From contig JAHNUO010000010.1 of assembly GCA_019787685.1 (NCBI GenBank), positions 868,001-932,000 of the forward strand: 64,000 bases of DNA. The letters run 5' to 3'. The DNA is from Chiua virens (Eukaryota > Basidiomycota > Agaricomycetes > Boletales > Boletaceae). Positions 47,001-60,725 of this stretch are shown here, piece by piece (position 1 is the first letter of the stretch; each line of letters begins with the position of its first letter). The notes beneath the pieces are model-generated. The model saw only the letters and a list, made by a program, of their open reading frames with translations, made no database searches and was not told the DNA's origin. A program made the translations under genes and the position numbers.

Positions 47001-49084
47001 CATGTCCGAGGGCACGCTCGGCGACGCCACCACATCCGCGAATATCGCCGTCTTGGCCACTGTCGGGCTCGTGTTGATGGAAGGGGAGCGCACAACCACG
47101 TCCGTGTCCGCGTCGGTCGGTTGGTCCTCTGTACGGCGCGCCCCCAGCAATGCATACGTCGTCTCCTCCCCTTCATCCTTCCCACTCTCCTCGTCGCTCT
47201 CGTCCGGCCCGTCCTCCTCCTCCCCATCCAGATCATGCTCCTCCTCAACCATGCCTACCCCCCCAAACTCCTCCGCACTCTCCGTCTCAGACGCCTCGTC
47301 GTGGTCATGCTCCTCCTCGCTCGCCCCCAACGACTCCCGCTCCCAATCCGACGCCGACACGCTACTCGACCGGCTTCTCGATCCCGACAATTCGCCTCTC
47401 GACAACGCCACCTGCTGTGTCTCTAAAATGTGCCCCGACTGGTCCAAAATCGCATCCAAATGCTCATGTCCCCGTCGCATCTCTTCCTCCTCTTGCCGCT
47501 GCCGCTCCTGCTCACGCACGTACTGCCCGCTTCGTCAGACACGCCCAGCATACGCACAAGGACACTCACAAACACGGCCTTTTTCCACTCGGCCACGATC
47601 ATCTTGACCGTCGCCTTGGCAAGCGCACGGACCCGCTTCTCCTCCTGCACCCTCGCCCGGTCTTCCCTCACCACCGCCTGATCCCAATACGCTTGTACCT
47701 GCTTCGCCACCTGCCCTGCCACCTGCCGTCCCCGAACCAACGACCCACCCCGCCCCCGCTGCACGATTGTCTCGACAATATGCTCCCACGCGTCCTTGGT
47801 CCGCCTCGGATCCCGCGCGTTCGGGTTCGCCGTGATCGACGGCACGGGCGCAGTCGTCGTCTTGGTGTCCGACTCGCCGTACAAAAACGGCATGAATCGT
47901 CCCTGTTCACGCAGTCGCTCAATCTTTTCGCGCAGCGCCGCCTCCTGCTGTGCCAGCGTCTCCAGCATCTCCGGCGTCTGTTCCTGATCGTCGAGGGACG
48001 TGTACGAGAACAACATCTCGGTCAGGTTCGCGCCAAACGTGTGGGGTGCTGGTCTTTGGCGCGGGTTCGTGTACGTCGGGGGTGGCTTGCGTACGATCAG
48101 TCGAACGCGTTTGATAGAGGACGTGCGGGAGAGGGACGGGGGTGTGTCGATGTGAGAGAGGGACGGACGGGCGGACAGACTCGGCTCGGGCTTGCTCGTT
48201 CCCTCGAGGCGCCCAGAGCGGCGCGGCGCCACAGTGCTCGCGCTCTCCTCCGCCACCGACTTACGTTTCTTCTTGGATGTCGGGGACAATGGGGGAGACG
48301 CCACCGATGCACTCGTGCGCTTGGATGTGCGAGACGCCGAGATAGACGGGGGCACCAATTCGGGCGGATGTGTCGCCAGGACGCGTGGTCTCGGACGCTT
48401 GGTCGTCCCGTTTGGCACGGATTCCATCGGTGGTTCGACCGCTTTTTGTTTGCCTTTGGCTTTCGATGACAAGACGGTGGACGTCTGAGATTGATTTTGG
48501 TTGGGTGGCACTGCGCGGCGCACGTCCGTCCTCGTCGCAGGATCAGGGACGCTCTTGATAGGGGATGACGACGTCAAATCTAGCACGCGCTGGGAATGTG
48601 CATGGCGTGTTAACCGCGAAGGGCCTGCGGTGGCAGCAGTACGTCCGAGAAGATCGTATTTCGCCTTGTACTGCAGGTCATCAGGATAACGAGCGGCAAA
48701 CCTCGACACGGCACATACCTCCTGATAGACCATCGAATCGTCTGTTTTCGCAACCTACACATGTGTGAGTGGACAGCCCGGATACAACGCGTGACGCCAA
48801 CCTTGGGGTCATACTCGAGCAACGTGACAAATTTTTCTAAATGAAACACTTCGCGGACCTGTCATGAAGAAAACAAAGTAAAAGGAGGCAACCCGAATGA
48901 GAACAGGCATAGACCGAGCAGAGGAGATACGCACCATGCCATCATGTCTATCCAACACGCCGTCCAGCTCGGCCTGCCTCTCGACGAGCATCTGCGTGCG
49001 CTCACGCGCAACTCGGTTTTCGGACACGTTGGCATCGCCGACTTTGCCGGCTGTGCGTGCAGTCTTGGTGTGCTTCTTGGGCAT
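44051..49084 (-). CDS. SWR1: SWR1 chromatin-remodelling ATPase
   Basis: Catalytic subunit of the SWR1 complex (SRCAP/p400 class), which swaps H2A-H2B for H2A.Z-H2B in nucleosomes. Nine exons: 48935-49084, 48802-48858, 47570-48754, 46546-47522, 46427-46499, 45969-46380, 44656-45913, 44533-44607 and 44051-44486. All phases agree, giving 1540 aa, introns 46-76 nt. An HSA region ([12 protein letters not shown].. [10 protein letters not shown]) lies near 420-465, followed by a long acidic linker. The split SNF2 core has [21 protein letters not shown] (Walker A about 790), a DEAH box ([10 protein letters not shown]), [21 protein letters not shown], the usual SWR1/INO80 insertion, then [30 protein letters not shown] and QCEDRAHRIGQ. 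The tail is acidic. Confidence 0.95.
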
Positions 49085-49532
49085 AGGGTGCAACCCCTCT
49101 TACCAACGTCACCGCCTCGTTACGAAAAAGCACTTGGATGACAACCCGCAAAGACCACGTATGAGACGGTACTGCGCTTGTCCGAGTCGGAAAAAAAAGG
49201 CGATCTCTGCGGATCCGGGACGGTTTTGGAAGATTTGAAGACGATGCTGGGGAGTGTATGTCGTAGAAGTAAGTAATGTGGAGAGATGTTGAGCCCCTGG
49301 AAGCTGAGCGTCGTCGTAGGGGAAATGCGTGCGGCGATGTCTTCCTCGCCCATATTTTTGCGACATGATGTTTCTTATTTGTCCCGCACAAATAGCCGTC
49401 CTATCGAACACCGGCGGTGATGGTCATTACAACAAACAAAAAAAAGGAGACTAGCTCAAGATGCGAAACGTACAACAAGGTATTAACGAGTGTGGGTATG
49501 AATCAAAGTACATGTGCAAAACAAGTCAACAA
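49085..49532. other. Spacer upstream of SWR1
   Basis: Holds the SWR1 promoter and leader and the 3' UTR side of the kinase gene; no other feature seen. Confidence 0.4.
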
Positions 49533-50922
<1,390 letters not shown>

Positions 50923-51064
50923 GGTAGTTTGGGACAAGGAGAAATGACGTCGGCTGTCGAGTGGACATATCATCAACGATTTTGCTTCCATCGGTTCGGC
51001 GATACCCGATTACCAGATGGCGACCTTGTCCACGTTGTTATACTCGTATATTTAACCTGGAAAT

Positions 51065-52162
51065 CTAAAAGTACAGTACACTAGCACTACGATGTATGTA
51101 TATGATGATGAATGTCGTGGGTGCGGTCACGGTGCGGCTTGACCTGAGAAAGATGAATACTTGATGAGGCTGCTTATAAAGATGCGACGCACTCGGATCC
51201 CAGCCCAGTCGCACGAGCTGACCACTGTCATACTTTTTTATAAAGGACTCGATTTGATTCTTGACTTGATCAAACTTTTGATCAAACTCGTCCGTTGTTC
51301 TGGGTGGTGGTTGGGGAGTAACCTGGAGGCTTTGTCTGATGCACTCCGCGAAAGTTGGTGTTGGAACAGAGATCGTGGGGCGAGGATCCCTTTGCCTGGA
51401 CAAGGGAGGCAGATGTTTTAGGAGGGAGGGGGAATATATTGATAGGGGCGGCTCCTCTAGCTTGACAGCTATCGGAGGCAATGACGGCATCCTTGGAGAT
51501 ACTGTTGGGGAGAGAGACATTGCCGGTGTTGGGAGGTGGGGTCGTGGGAACGGAACGGAGGACGGATCAGCGGGGAGTTGACGCGAGGAAATGTCTGGTG
51601 ATGAGTCTGAAGTGGCGTCAACGTCATTGGCTTTTGCCTTTTCGTGCTGGTATTCGATCCAAGCGGCCACTTCGTCTCTATCAGCCTTTAAGCGGGCTGC
51701 CCAAAAGGTGATGATGTTCTCTGGAGGGTGGTTCCGCTTCTTGTAGAGGGTGCGGAGTTGCTGGAGCTGTATTTGGGTGAGCTTTGGAAAGACTGTCTCG
51801 AGTGAGTGTTTTTCAGGGTATATGCGCGATGGACTCACGGACGGTCTCGTCGTCGAGGGCGGGTGCCGATCCTTGGGCTGCAGAAGTGAGTTGGTGCGAA
51901 AAAAAAGAAGGAGAGACACACGTTGGGCGCGGTGGCGGACGAACCAGCCATCTAGTTTTCCGATGGTGAAGTGTTCGTTGCCGGGGATGGCACGAACGGC
52001 ATTGAGGATGGCTGATTTTTCATCGGGGAGTGGGTAAGGATTGACGGTGCGAACATAATCTGTTTACTGGTGAGACTAGGACCTTGCAAGAGAGAAAGAC
52101 TTGCTTGAGAGGTATACAGAGCCTTGCTTTGTGAGTCTGACACGGTGGTGGAATGAGCTCAT
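51065..52162 (-). CDS. Protein with two homeodomain-like segments
   Basis: Multi-exon minus-strand gene; borders are partly uncertain. A proposed first exon 52144-52162 joins 52059 over an 84-nt intron, giving YVRTVNPYPLPDEKSAILNAVRAIP..GKLDGWFVRHRAQ, which resembles a homeodomain third helix (WF.RHRAQ). After a short exon, the main block reads QLQQLRTLYKKRNHPPENIITFW..EVAAWIEYQHEKAK. This lines up residue for residue with a home­odomain but has Ile for the Phe of WF and lacks the invariant Asn51. The rest is Pro/Ser-rich and ends in a possible coiled coil (DQKFDQVKNQIESFIKKYD). A nuclear transcription-factor role is inferred only. The extreme C-terminus may hide a further intron. Confidence 0.6.
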
Positions 52163-52278
52163 GATTGATGCAAAGGAGAGACAAAGCCTCAACTGAAATA
52201 AGTCACAGATGTCCAAATCGGGTCAGATCTAGATAATGCCGCGTGTGACGACATGCGGATCCAACGAGGAATATTACC

Positions 52279-53445
52279 TTATAAAGACATGGCCCGTGCA
52301 CGACCCTTTTCCCTGTGATAGAGTGCCTTTTGCCATGCACTTTCCATGGGACCACCTTCTCTCTTCAACTTGTTCTCTACCACCATCTCTTCCATCTCTC
52401 GCATCACCATCTCCATCCTAAATTCATCCACTCCGATAGCATCCACCTCGCTCTTCAGCATCTCCCATACTAATACATTCGGTTAGCTTTCTCTATTACG
52501 GCAACTCACGACAACTTACATTCTCGCTCGAGTCCCTTTGTCATCTCTCCGATTCTTGCGCTCATCGCCCGCACAACCCCCCGCTCATCCACTTCCAGCA
52601 TCTCGGCAAATAACACCGGACCCACCCGCGACACCGCAATCGACATGAACAAAAACACCTCATTCAACAGTTGAATGTGCTGGTACGCCACCCGTTTCGG
52701 AAACACACTCTCGAGCAGCGGTGGCACCGAGGGTCCAACGATCAGATACAATTCAAGTGCGAACAGCCCTATGAATAGCAGATACCGCCACTGTACACAC
52801 TATTAGTCTCGCACAATATGAATGAGCGGATACACACTGCTGCAACCGGGCTCTGCTTGCCAACTATAGAGAACAAAAACAGTGCCACTCCGTTCAGAAC
52901 ATGTCTCGGTACCCAATCCAACAGTCCTCGTCTTAGATAATCCTTCATCGTCGTGCACTCCTGCCATCCCAGCACATCCGGTCCAAACCTTTTCATACAA
53001 TAACAGTCATCCTGTCTTTACAACACACCACTCACCTATCATATGCAAACCGGACAACCGGGTCTTTAAGTGCCTCGAACGCGTCCCGCACGTCGATGAA
53101 CAGTGCTTCGCCTTCTGCTCCTACCCGATCCGGATGGTTCTTTTTTGCAAATGCCCGAAACGCTACCTTCATTGCACCCTCGTCCGATCCTGGTCTGACC
53201 CCGAGCAATTCATAAAAGTTTTTCGGAAGCCCGTTCGATGTATCCATAAAGTTGTATGTGAGATAACACAGCACCACAAAGGCATAGGTATATCGATACT
53301 GCCGAATATAATTGGGTGTTCTTGGTGCTGGCGGAGGTATCTCGAATACACGTTGCGAAACGTGGTGGATCACAGAGAGAACTTGGCGTGTCACGAAATC
53401 TGGGAGGTACGACCAACACGTGAATTGAATGAGAGCCTTCGACAT
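52279..53445 (-). CDS. Membrane-anchored J-domain protein
   Basis: DnaJ/Hsp40 co-chaperone with membrane segments. Exons 53036-53445, 52838-52988, 52520-52790 and 52279-52469, introns 47-50 nt; 340 aa, all phases consistent. An N-terminal hydrophobic stretch (YTYAFVVLCYLTYNF) precedes the J domain NFYELLGVRPGSDEGAMKVAFRAFAKKNHPDRVG with the HPD motif. After it come RFGPDVLGW, a long helix, and hydrophobic segments (HVLNGVALFLFSIVGK, WRYLLFIGLFALELYLIVGP). The C-terminal part is helical and acidic. It would recruit an Hsp70 to the ER or another organelle membrane; which membrane cannot be told from sequence. It shares a 650-bp divergent intergenic region with the KDEL receptor gene. Confidence 0.85.
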
Positions 53446-54095
53446 CTGCAAAACTGGTCAGCACTCTATATGCGCATACAACAAGACTCGAAATGGCTCA
53501 GAGCTGCACGAAGCAGCCAGTGTGATCTCATATCCTGACCGAACCCAGCCACCCACGCTCCTGCATGTATACGCACGCAACCACGCGCCCCGGACGCCGT
53601 GTGCTTTGGCGTGGACGCTTTTTGCGTGCGGTATATTGTCGCGTTTGTAATGAAACCACGCCTAGTGACCACCCGCGGCAGAAAGAGCCTTCTCTGCACG
53701 GGCTTGGCGGATAAACGCATAAAATTGATGGCTCAGCCTTTGCCAACGGGCTGTAGTGCTCGAAGCCACGCTAGTCAACAGAAAGCCTAGCATGTCCGTC
53801 TGGCCTTAACAACGCGACAGTGTGATCTTGACTGTGCATCGGGCATCAGACGCTTTGTACTGGTTCGTGGGCAGCACGGGTACCGGTGGATCGACCCTTT
53901 TACTAGAACATCGTCGCAAACGGCGTCGAAGAGCAGCCACTCACCTTGGTCGAAGAGGATGAACAGTGAGCGTGGGAGAGTATTACCTCAGGGGTGTAGT
54001 GACACGTCGCATCATGTAGACCAGCCACTTTGCACACACTCGCCGTTCATTTTTTAGTCGACGCTCAACGTCACCGCAGTGCACCACGCATAGCG
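53446..54095. promoter_or_regulatory. Divergent intergenic region, J-protein / KDEL receptor
   Basis: 650 bp between start codons of the J-protein (minus) and the KDEL receptor (plus). Short ORFs only; no clear core promoter motif found. Confidence 0.4.
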
Positions 54096-55007
54096 ATGAA
54101 CATCTTCCGTCTTTTAGGTCCGTGCGCACTCGTGAACACCACCATGGCCTGATTAACGTGTCCTGAACAGGGGATCTCGCCCATTTGGCATCCATATTCG
54201 TACTTGTGCACAAGATTCAGACGACGAGGTCGTGTCGAGGTGCGTCTTTCAAGTGTCCCTGCATGAGTATTGGGGATGACACTTTAAAAGGTATTTCGTT
54301 CAAGACACAGGCACTTTACGTCCTCGTCTTCGTGACACGCTACCTGGACCTCTTCTTCCGCTGGTACTCCCTGTACAACTTTGTCATGAAGATTTTCTTC
54401 ATCGCTAGCAGCTGTTACATCCTCTACCTTATGAAATTCCGCTTCCGGTCAGCTATGCCAGTACATGTCTCTATGCACACGCACTCACCGCATGACAGCC
54501 CCACCCATGACCCTTCGATCGACACGTTCAAGATTGAATACCTCCTTGGACCCTGTTTCCTACTTGCCCTCATATTTAATTTCCGCTTCACTGTGACAGA
54601 GATACTGTGGACCTTTTCCATCTATCTCGAAGCCGTCGCTATTTTCCCGCAGCTGTTTATGCTCCAGCGGACAGGCGAGGCAGAGGACAATCACGACGCA
54701 CTATCTTGCCGCGTTGGGACTTTACAGGGCACTGTATATTCCAAACTGGATATATAGGTGCGTTAATGTGGTGTGGGCATGCGCATCTGGTGCTGACTGA
54801 CATGCGTCTGCCGTGCTGCAGATACTACACAAAGGACGAGGTAGATCCTGTAGCTGTTGTAGCTGGACTCGTGCAGACGGGGTTGTACCTCGACTTCTTT
54901 TACGTCTATTTCACAAAGTACGTCTCCTCTGTCGTTCCTCTGAGTTTGTACTCATGGTGCGCGTGTGCAGAGTATTGCAAGGACAGAAGTTTGAGCTACC
55001 GGCATGA
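54096..55007 (+). CDS. ERD2: KDEL receptor (ER lumen protein retaining receptor), one-base frameshift
   Basis: Seven-helix Golgi receptor that returns soluble KDEL/HDEL proteins to the ER. Exons 54096-54117, 54171-54239, 54291-54447, 54499-54757, 54822-54917 and 54971-55007. Conserved text: [106 protein letters not shown] and [18 protein letters not shown] at the end. The exon sum is 640 nt, exactly one more than needed for the 212-aa family length. The frame slips at about 54688-54700 in GAGGACAATCACGACG, where one A seems extra. An assembly error is likely, since the gene is otherwise perfect. Confidence 0.93.
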
Positions 55008-55261
55008 ATCGGACAGTTTTTCCCAGACGTGAGATCCTGCTGTTGCTATAATCATCGACGGCGCTGCCTTGGAGACGATGTTGGCTTGCCTGTTGAAACA
55101 TGTCGATTAGTGACTAGCTTTTCTTATTCTACACGAACGAATAGTAGGACTTGTCTGATGCCGACATGTGTGGGAAACCCGACCCTAATTCCTTTTGACC
55201 TATTCAATCATCATCTCGGCCAAACCGTCGACGTTCGTTCTTTTTCCTAGTTAATACTGAA

Positions 55262-56912
55262 ATGTTGTCGACGACGCGGTGCTTTGCCGCATTCTATGTG
55301 TCTCTTATTCTCTCTCTTTTAAGCACGCTTCCCTGTGCGTCCGCTGCAGACGCCAAGGTGGCTAACAGAACTATCGACCGGGTGAGTTCTCCGTGTTCCC
55401 GTTCAGCCTACGCTCATACGCGGTCCGCTCTGTCGCAGACCGTCCAATTACGCACCCACTCGATACATCCGCCCTACATTGATGAAGACCTGCAAAACCG
55501 GTGCGTGCCTCCGCGTGGCGAGCGTCCGCGTGCTGAACCCTTTGCCGCGCTCATTCAGGTGGTGGGACTTTGGCGCAGATGCTTACATCGTACGTAGTCC
55601 GCACGTGTGGCCCAATCCTCGACTGACCTCGGGTAACCAGAACACCAACAAACACATCCGACTCACGCGCGCCGTGCCGTCCCAAATGGTATGGCTCGGG
55701 ACACACCAGGCAGCCTGACGCTGACGGATTCGTCCAATAGGGATGGCTCTGGTCCCGTCTCCCGCTGAGCACGACCAACTTTGTCGTCGAGATCGAGTTC
55801 AAGGTGCCACGTTTCCAGTTTGCCATCGTCCCTACTGACGTGTATGCGTGCCTGTTATAGATCTCTGGTCAGTCGGGTCATTTGTATGGGGACGGGATGG
55901 CGATCTGGCTCACGACGGAGCGAACGCAGCCTGGGCCCGTGTTTGGGAACCAAGGTGCGTCTACGCGGGTGTTTAAGCGTGCCTCGCGCAGATCCCTCTC
56001 CCGCTGACAGACAAATTCGATGGGTTGGGTATCTTTATCGACACGTAAGCGTACTCCGAACGCGTACATGATGTGATGTGACCGGTTGGGCAGGTACGCC
56101 AATTCACGGCATGCGTTTGGATTCCCGAGGGTCGTGGCCATGCTTGGCGATGGTAAGACGGCGTATGATCAGGACAACGACGGCGAGGCGAATAGTATCG
56201 GCGCGTGCTCGGTTCGTCTCTTTCATTCTTGTCTGTACACGCGTTTTGAATGGTCGGACAGGCAAACGTCCGACGCACGAACGTGATTACCAAGCTGAGG
56301 ATTACATATATCAAGGACGGCTATCTCGATGTGAGTCGTCACGCGCATTCTGATGGTCGGTTGGACTGACGCGTCACTAGGTCAAGGTCCATTACAGAGC
56401 CTGTACGTGTCCTGTATTGTGGGTCACACTACGTTTACACACTTTCTAGGGGACGACTGGTCCGACTGTTTCCGCGTCGACGGGCTCAAACTCCCCGCAC
56501 AGCCCTTTTTAGGCGTGTCCGCACTGACCGGCCAAGTCTTCGACGGCCACGAGTGCGTTCTTCCCCTGCCGTCCCACCCAGTCACTCAGTACTCACCCCC
56601 CACAGCATCATCTCGATCACGACCTCGTCCGCGATTCTCTCCTCGCAAGACGCCCCTCTCAACAAGCTCTCCTCGGGCGGGTTCTTTGGCGGCGGCCGTC
56701 GCCCGGACGGGTCCCGTTCCTCCTGGCTCTCCTATTTTGTCAAGCTCGTCTTTCTCGCGGCCATGTGCGTCGGCGGGGTGTACGGTTTCAAGGCGTACCA
56801 GCTCCGCAGCCGACGGCGCCACCACGGGACCGCGTTTGCGGACAATGGGGCGGGGGCGTTTGGTGGATTTGGGATGTCGGATCGGGGGTATGGGTCGAGG
56901 AGGCGGTTTTAG
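55262..56912 (+). CDS. VIP36/ERGIC-type L-type lectin cargo receptor
   Basis: Type I membrane lectin of the ER-Golgi pathway that binds high-mannose glycans on cargo. It is split into about twelve short exons by roughly 50-nt introns, and I could follow the frame throughout. A signal peptide is at residues 1-28. Then come HSIHPPYIDEDLQNRWWDFGADAYI, HIRLTRAVPSQMGWLWSRLPL, FVVEIEFKISGQSGHLYGDGMAIWLT and FDGLGIFIDTYANSRH (Asp/Asn of the Ca2+ and sugar site). Later parts are VVAMLGDGKTAYDQDNDGE, GYLDVKVHYRAWDDWSDCFRVDGLKLP, a membrane helix (FVKLVFLAAMCVGGVYGF) and a Gly-rich tail ending SRRRF. It follows the KDEL receptor by 254 bp on the same strand. Confidence 0.9.
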
Positions 56913-58397
56913 AGGGTATGCGTTCTTTTCGTGTCTCGGTTATTTCGTTGGGCATGCATGCGGCGGTGCGTTGCTCGAATAAAAATGTACATATCTAGTG
57001 TGACGATGTGTGCGTTTGTAAAAAATCGACATCGGGACGATGCCTACTGAATCTGCACCTGGTCGGTATCGTATGCATCTGCGAGTAGGTAATCCGGAAG
57101 TGCGCACAGGAAAAAATCAGGCGTCGGGACCAAATAGTTCTGCACCTTGCAGTACGGGCGGACCATGTACCCAGACCCTCTTTAAATTCTTTTTGACAGC
57201 AACCACTGGCATTTCAGCAAAGAAAAGTCAGAAGTGCGAGACGCGATAGGTGCACCTAAAGGCCTGATTTCTGCTGTTCCTTTGAGAGCCTGTGAAGAGT
57301 GGGACCCCATTTATTGCGACACATCAGCTGTCTGTCCTCGTTCATCGACAATACCGACGCACTGCTCGTCCCGTTGACTGCAGCGAGCAGTCAATTCATG
57401 CCCTCCATCGCTTGAATCACATCGGCAATGTCGTCACGGACGTGTTGCGCTTCCGTCACTGGCCTCCGGGTTGACAGCGAACGCGCTCTGACGTGCAAGA
57501 TCATCGGGCGACCGGGTTGCCATCCACCATGTGTCCCATGTTACTTACACGCTGCCAATATTCATGTCGTTCTAGCGATGCGGCGGGTCAAGACATGGTC
57601 GCAATCGAGATATGACAACGTCGACAAACGTTCGGCTGCTTTGTGGTCAAAGACGCTGGATGTGAATCTGTACGTGAGACACCGAATGGGGCGAGAGACA
57701 GGTGGAAGCATCGGATCACCGAGAATGCGACGACTTGAAGCATCTCGGCTAGTGGATGTGCGTGGTCCTGGATCGTTGGCAAGAAAAGGGCGGGAAATGA
57801 CTGACATGGCAGGTTCGCAATGCATCGAATGATCGTCATCACTGGCAGAGGGTGGGCTGGGCTGGGAAGTGACTTTGACCGCTCGATGGACCTCCGATTC
57901 GCCGCGCATAGCACTAGGCAGTCACATGCGGAAATGTGGGTATCTCTACGATGAGCCTGTGATCCGCACCCTCGCCGAGGCGTGGTCTATTGATCGCTCA
58001 AAAAGGACATCAATGGTACCTCGAGCTTTGTGTGAATGCATACCACGGCCAACGCCAGACGGAAGTGGAGCACGGATGAATAGTGCATTGACCCTACCGT
58101 TATTCCATATTGGATGGTGGACGGGCGCAAAGCAACCGATTTCCAAGTTCGGAGAGGTGGGACGTAGATGAGTGTACCATGTGTAGACAGACAATAGAAA
58201 TTGGAATGTGGAACATACCCACATTGTTGCTCGTGTGTGGACTGGACGTGCTATAAAATGCAACCAGTCCGTGGTTTGGAGCACAAGTTTCTCTCAGAGA
58301 AAATTCCACTTTAAACCACAAGCTAATTGCATTCATAACAGGTCAGTCACCATCTCTAGCTGTAGATCCTCTGGCCTCACTCCTCGAGTTCAGAAAC
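56913..58397. other. 1.5-kb stretch without a supported gene
   Basis: Short ORFs on both strands with no domain. It contains one copy (about 57180-57232) of a roughly 52-bp repeat whose other copy is at about 59137-59190. Confidence 0.4.
57180..57232 (+). repeat. Direct repeat, copy 1 (about 52 bp)
   Basis: Shares CTTTTTGACAGCAACC.CTG and CATTTCAGC.AAGA.AAGTC with about 59137-59190. Confidence 0.75.
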
Positions 58398-58786
58398 ATG
58401 TTCTCCGAGTCTTTCCAAATCCCACCCGGCGAATCTGTATACACCCTCATCCCCGACGTGATGCTTCTGAAACTGGATCCAGAAGCCATTCGCACCCTCC
58501 CCCGCACCTCTCTGCTAGAGCTCACCATGGTATGCAACCATAGTCTTCTTTTTTTGTGACGAGGCTGACATTGTATAGTGCAATGGCATTAAGATCGTCA
58601 ATAAGAAGAGGGAAGAGATCGTAGAAGAGCTCTTGTTCCTGCAAAGAATAACAAGGACAGCTTATGCCTGCCTTGGTAGCAACATCCACACCCGAGGAAC
58701 GTCGTGTGCTGGCCGAGACGTTTTATCCGAATGTGGATGGTCTGCCTCTGAGATGGGACGATGAGCAGATCTCTGATGAAGAATGA
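58398..58786 (+). CDS. Small protein with SAP-like helix pair, possible frameshift
   Basis: Exon 58398-58529 (44 codons) joins 58579 over a 49-nt intron. The text across the junction, LPRTSLLELTMCNGIKIVNKKREEIVEELLFL, has the spacing of a SAP-type DNA-binding helix pair. After about 58645 the natural-looking reading continues one base out of frame as GQLMPALVATSTPEERRVLAE..DGLPLRWDDEQISDEE to a TGA at 58784-58786. The exon sum is 3n+1, so one extra base in the AAAGAATAACAAGG stretch is suspected. Function unknown. Confidence 0.5.
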
Positions 58787-59631
58787 AGAATGTGTATGAA
58801 GGCAGGCGTGTGAGTACATGTTTTCGTTCGTCTGTGCGATGGACGTGAGGACTGACCATCGATCTAGGGGGCTTTGTTTCCCAGCTTCGCGTAACGAAGC
58901 GAGAGTGGCACGCCGTGTAGCGATACACTAGAATTGTCTTTTACCTGTTCGAGCTCTGAGTCTTGTATAGTCCTGTAATAAACATCAACGTTCGGTTTGT
59001 ATGAGCATGAGGGAGAGACGAAACGACTAGTACGATCATAGATGAGCACCATGAAAATAGGTACAAACATTGATTACCATATTTTGTAGAGAATTCTTGG
59101 TTCTAGGTCCGCGTGCACGGGCTATGTTACACTGTCCTCTTCTTAATCTCTTTTGACAGCAACCGCTGCCATTTCAGCGAAGACAAGTCTGAAATCGACT
59201 GGATTCTCGTCGCACAAACAAGTGACAGGGATCAGGTTTATTTACAATGTCATCCATCTCGTGTATCGGATCAGTCGGCTGTCGTCGTTGGTCAATGAAA
59301 CTGATGCACGTTTTCCAAGATTACTCGCCCCGGCGCTGACTCAGACGTGTCTCTAGAGCAGAGGGGTAGTCGATTGGCTCTGTTCAACATGGTATCACAG
59401 TCTCTAGCACCCACGATCGCTTGAATAGTACTGCGGTAGTACCGATGTACAGCGGATAGCTTTCCTGCCATTTTTTGGAGCAGAAGGGAATACCCGGGGA
59501 CGACTATGACTCTGATAACACGTGCACTGGTCTCTTCCGAGGCTATAGTATGCTGATTCGGGTACGTTTGAGATTTCATACAATGATGCTACTCATAGTG
59601 CGGCAAGTAGATTGACGCCACATATTTTTAG
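58787..59631. other. No gene supported
   Basis: Short ORFs only, apart from the repeat copy at 59137-59190. The upstream exons of the DUF6698-like locus may be missing or unrecognisable here. Confidence 0.35.
59137..59190 (+). repeat. Direct repeat, copy 2
   Basis: See 57180-57232; a few substitutions separate the copies, which lie about 1.95 kb apart. Confidence 0.75.
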
Positions 59632-60725
59632 GACCTACGTCAGCACTCAATAGTGTCTCAAAGAAGGCTTCGAAATCCTGTAACGTAGTCTTGCATGACA
59701 TGACTACTGTGGAGCCAGAACACATCGCATACATTTGCGTGCAGGTAAGTTTGTCGTCTCAGGCTATTCTATGATTTGTCTTCTTCATTTGAGACTTGTT
59801 TCAGAATCTCATCCATGTCTTCATGGAACGAGAAAAAATAGGAACTTCAGCTACCTTGAACTCTATCGCAATGTGATCACCTTCATCCATGATACTGTCG
59901 ACAAGGCTCGGAAGGACGATCTCTTGAAGTGGTGGAATCAGTGAGTCGTTTCTAATTTTGTAATACTACACTGAAGTGGCTACTCGAAGGCAATTGTTTG
60001 GAAGTGAAAGGGGTCGTGGATTTGGGAAAGCGAAACAAGATGGCAACAACCATGGATCATCGTCCGCAGAACAAGCGGAGAAGAGCATGCTGGTTAGAAT
60101 ACGCGAACAAATGCAAGCCCGCATGGCGGAGAAAGCATCTGATCCGCCTGAGCCATCTGTAGATCAAGAAAGTTATAATCTCCGTTCACCTGTTCGTCGC
60201 ACAAGAGCTCCTGCTATAGCTCCTTCACCCCATATGAAGTTCCAAGCATCTTCTCCTGTTTGCCGTGCAAGATCTCCACCAGCAGGTCTTACTCATCGTA
60301 CCCCACCTCGCGCATCATCCCCTGCTGCCAGTGGCCAAGGATCATCTCAAAGGGAGCCTACAGCTCTATCCGCTCGTCGTCAGTCCCAACGTCTTCATCC
60401 TCCATCATCTACTATCCTGGGCACCATTGCTCATCATTCACCAGCCAAAATTAACCACCCTTTACTCCTAGTCGTTTGGCCCGGCATTCTTATCTTGAAT
60501 CGCCCGTCAGAGTTACTTCCCACCATAAGCCCGAGGCCCATTCTCCCTCACCTGTTGGTCACATGGATTCCTTCGATGACGAGCTTGACGAGCCTCTTAC
60601 ACTCACCAAGAAGGGCAAGGGTGGCAAAGCCAATAAAGACGCAAATGCAAAGGGCAAGAGACTGTGCCGAGGGACGACCCGAGGACGATCCCAGGAAGTC
60701 GAAACGTGCCTGCAAAGGAAAGTAA
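59632..60725 (+). pseudogene. Broken DUF6698-family paralogue
   Basis: Exon text ALNSVSKKASKSCNVV..MTTVEPEHIAYICVQ (59632-59744) is followed by an exon from about 59794: TCFRISSMSSWNEK.. then YLELYRNVITFIHDTV..DLLKWWNQ. It then splices to QLFGSERGRGFGKAK and a Pro/Ser/Arg-rich tail ending PEDDPRKSKRACKGK. This parallels the gene at 28.4-29.7 kb. Three frame slips are visible: an A6 run at 59833-59838 (five A's would restore frame), one near 60430-60440 (AAAATTAACC), and one near 60660. The 5' half is not found. It may be a real relic or a gene damaged by homopolymer errors. Confidence 0.6.

Noticed and set aside
46577..48469. Long ORFs on both strands over SWR1 (up to 439 codons)
   Set aside because: They are shadows of GC-rich, low-complexity SWR1 exons in other frames; they show no domain.
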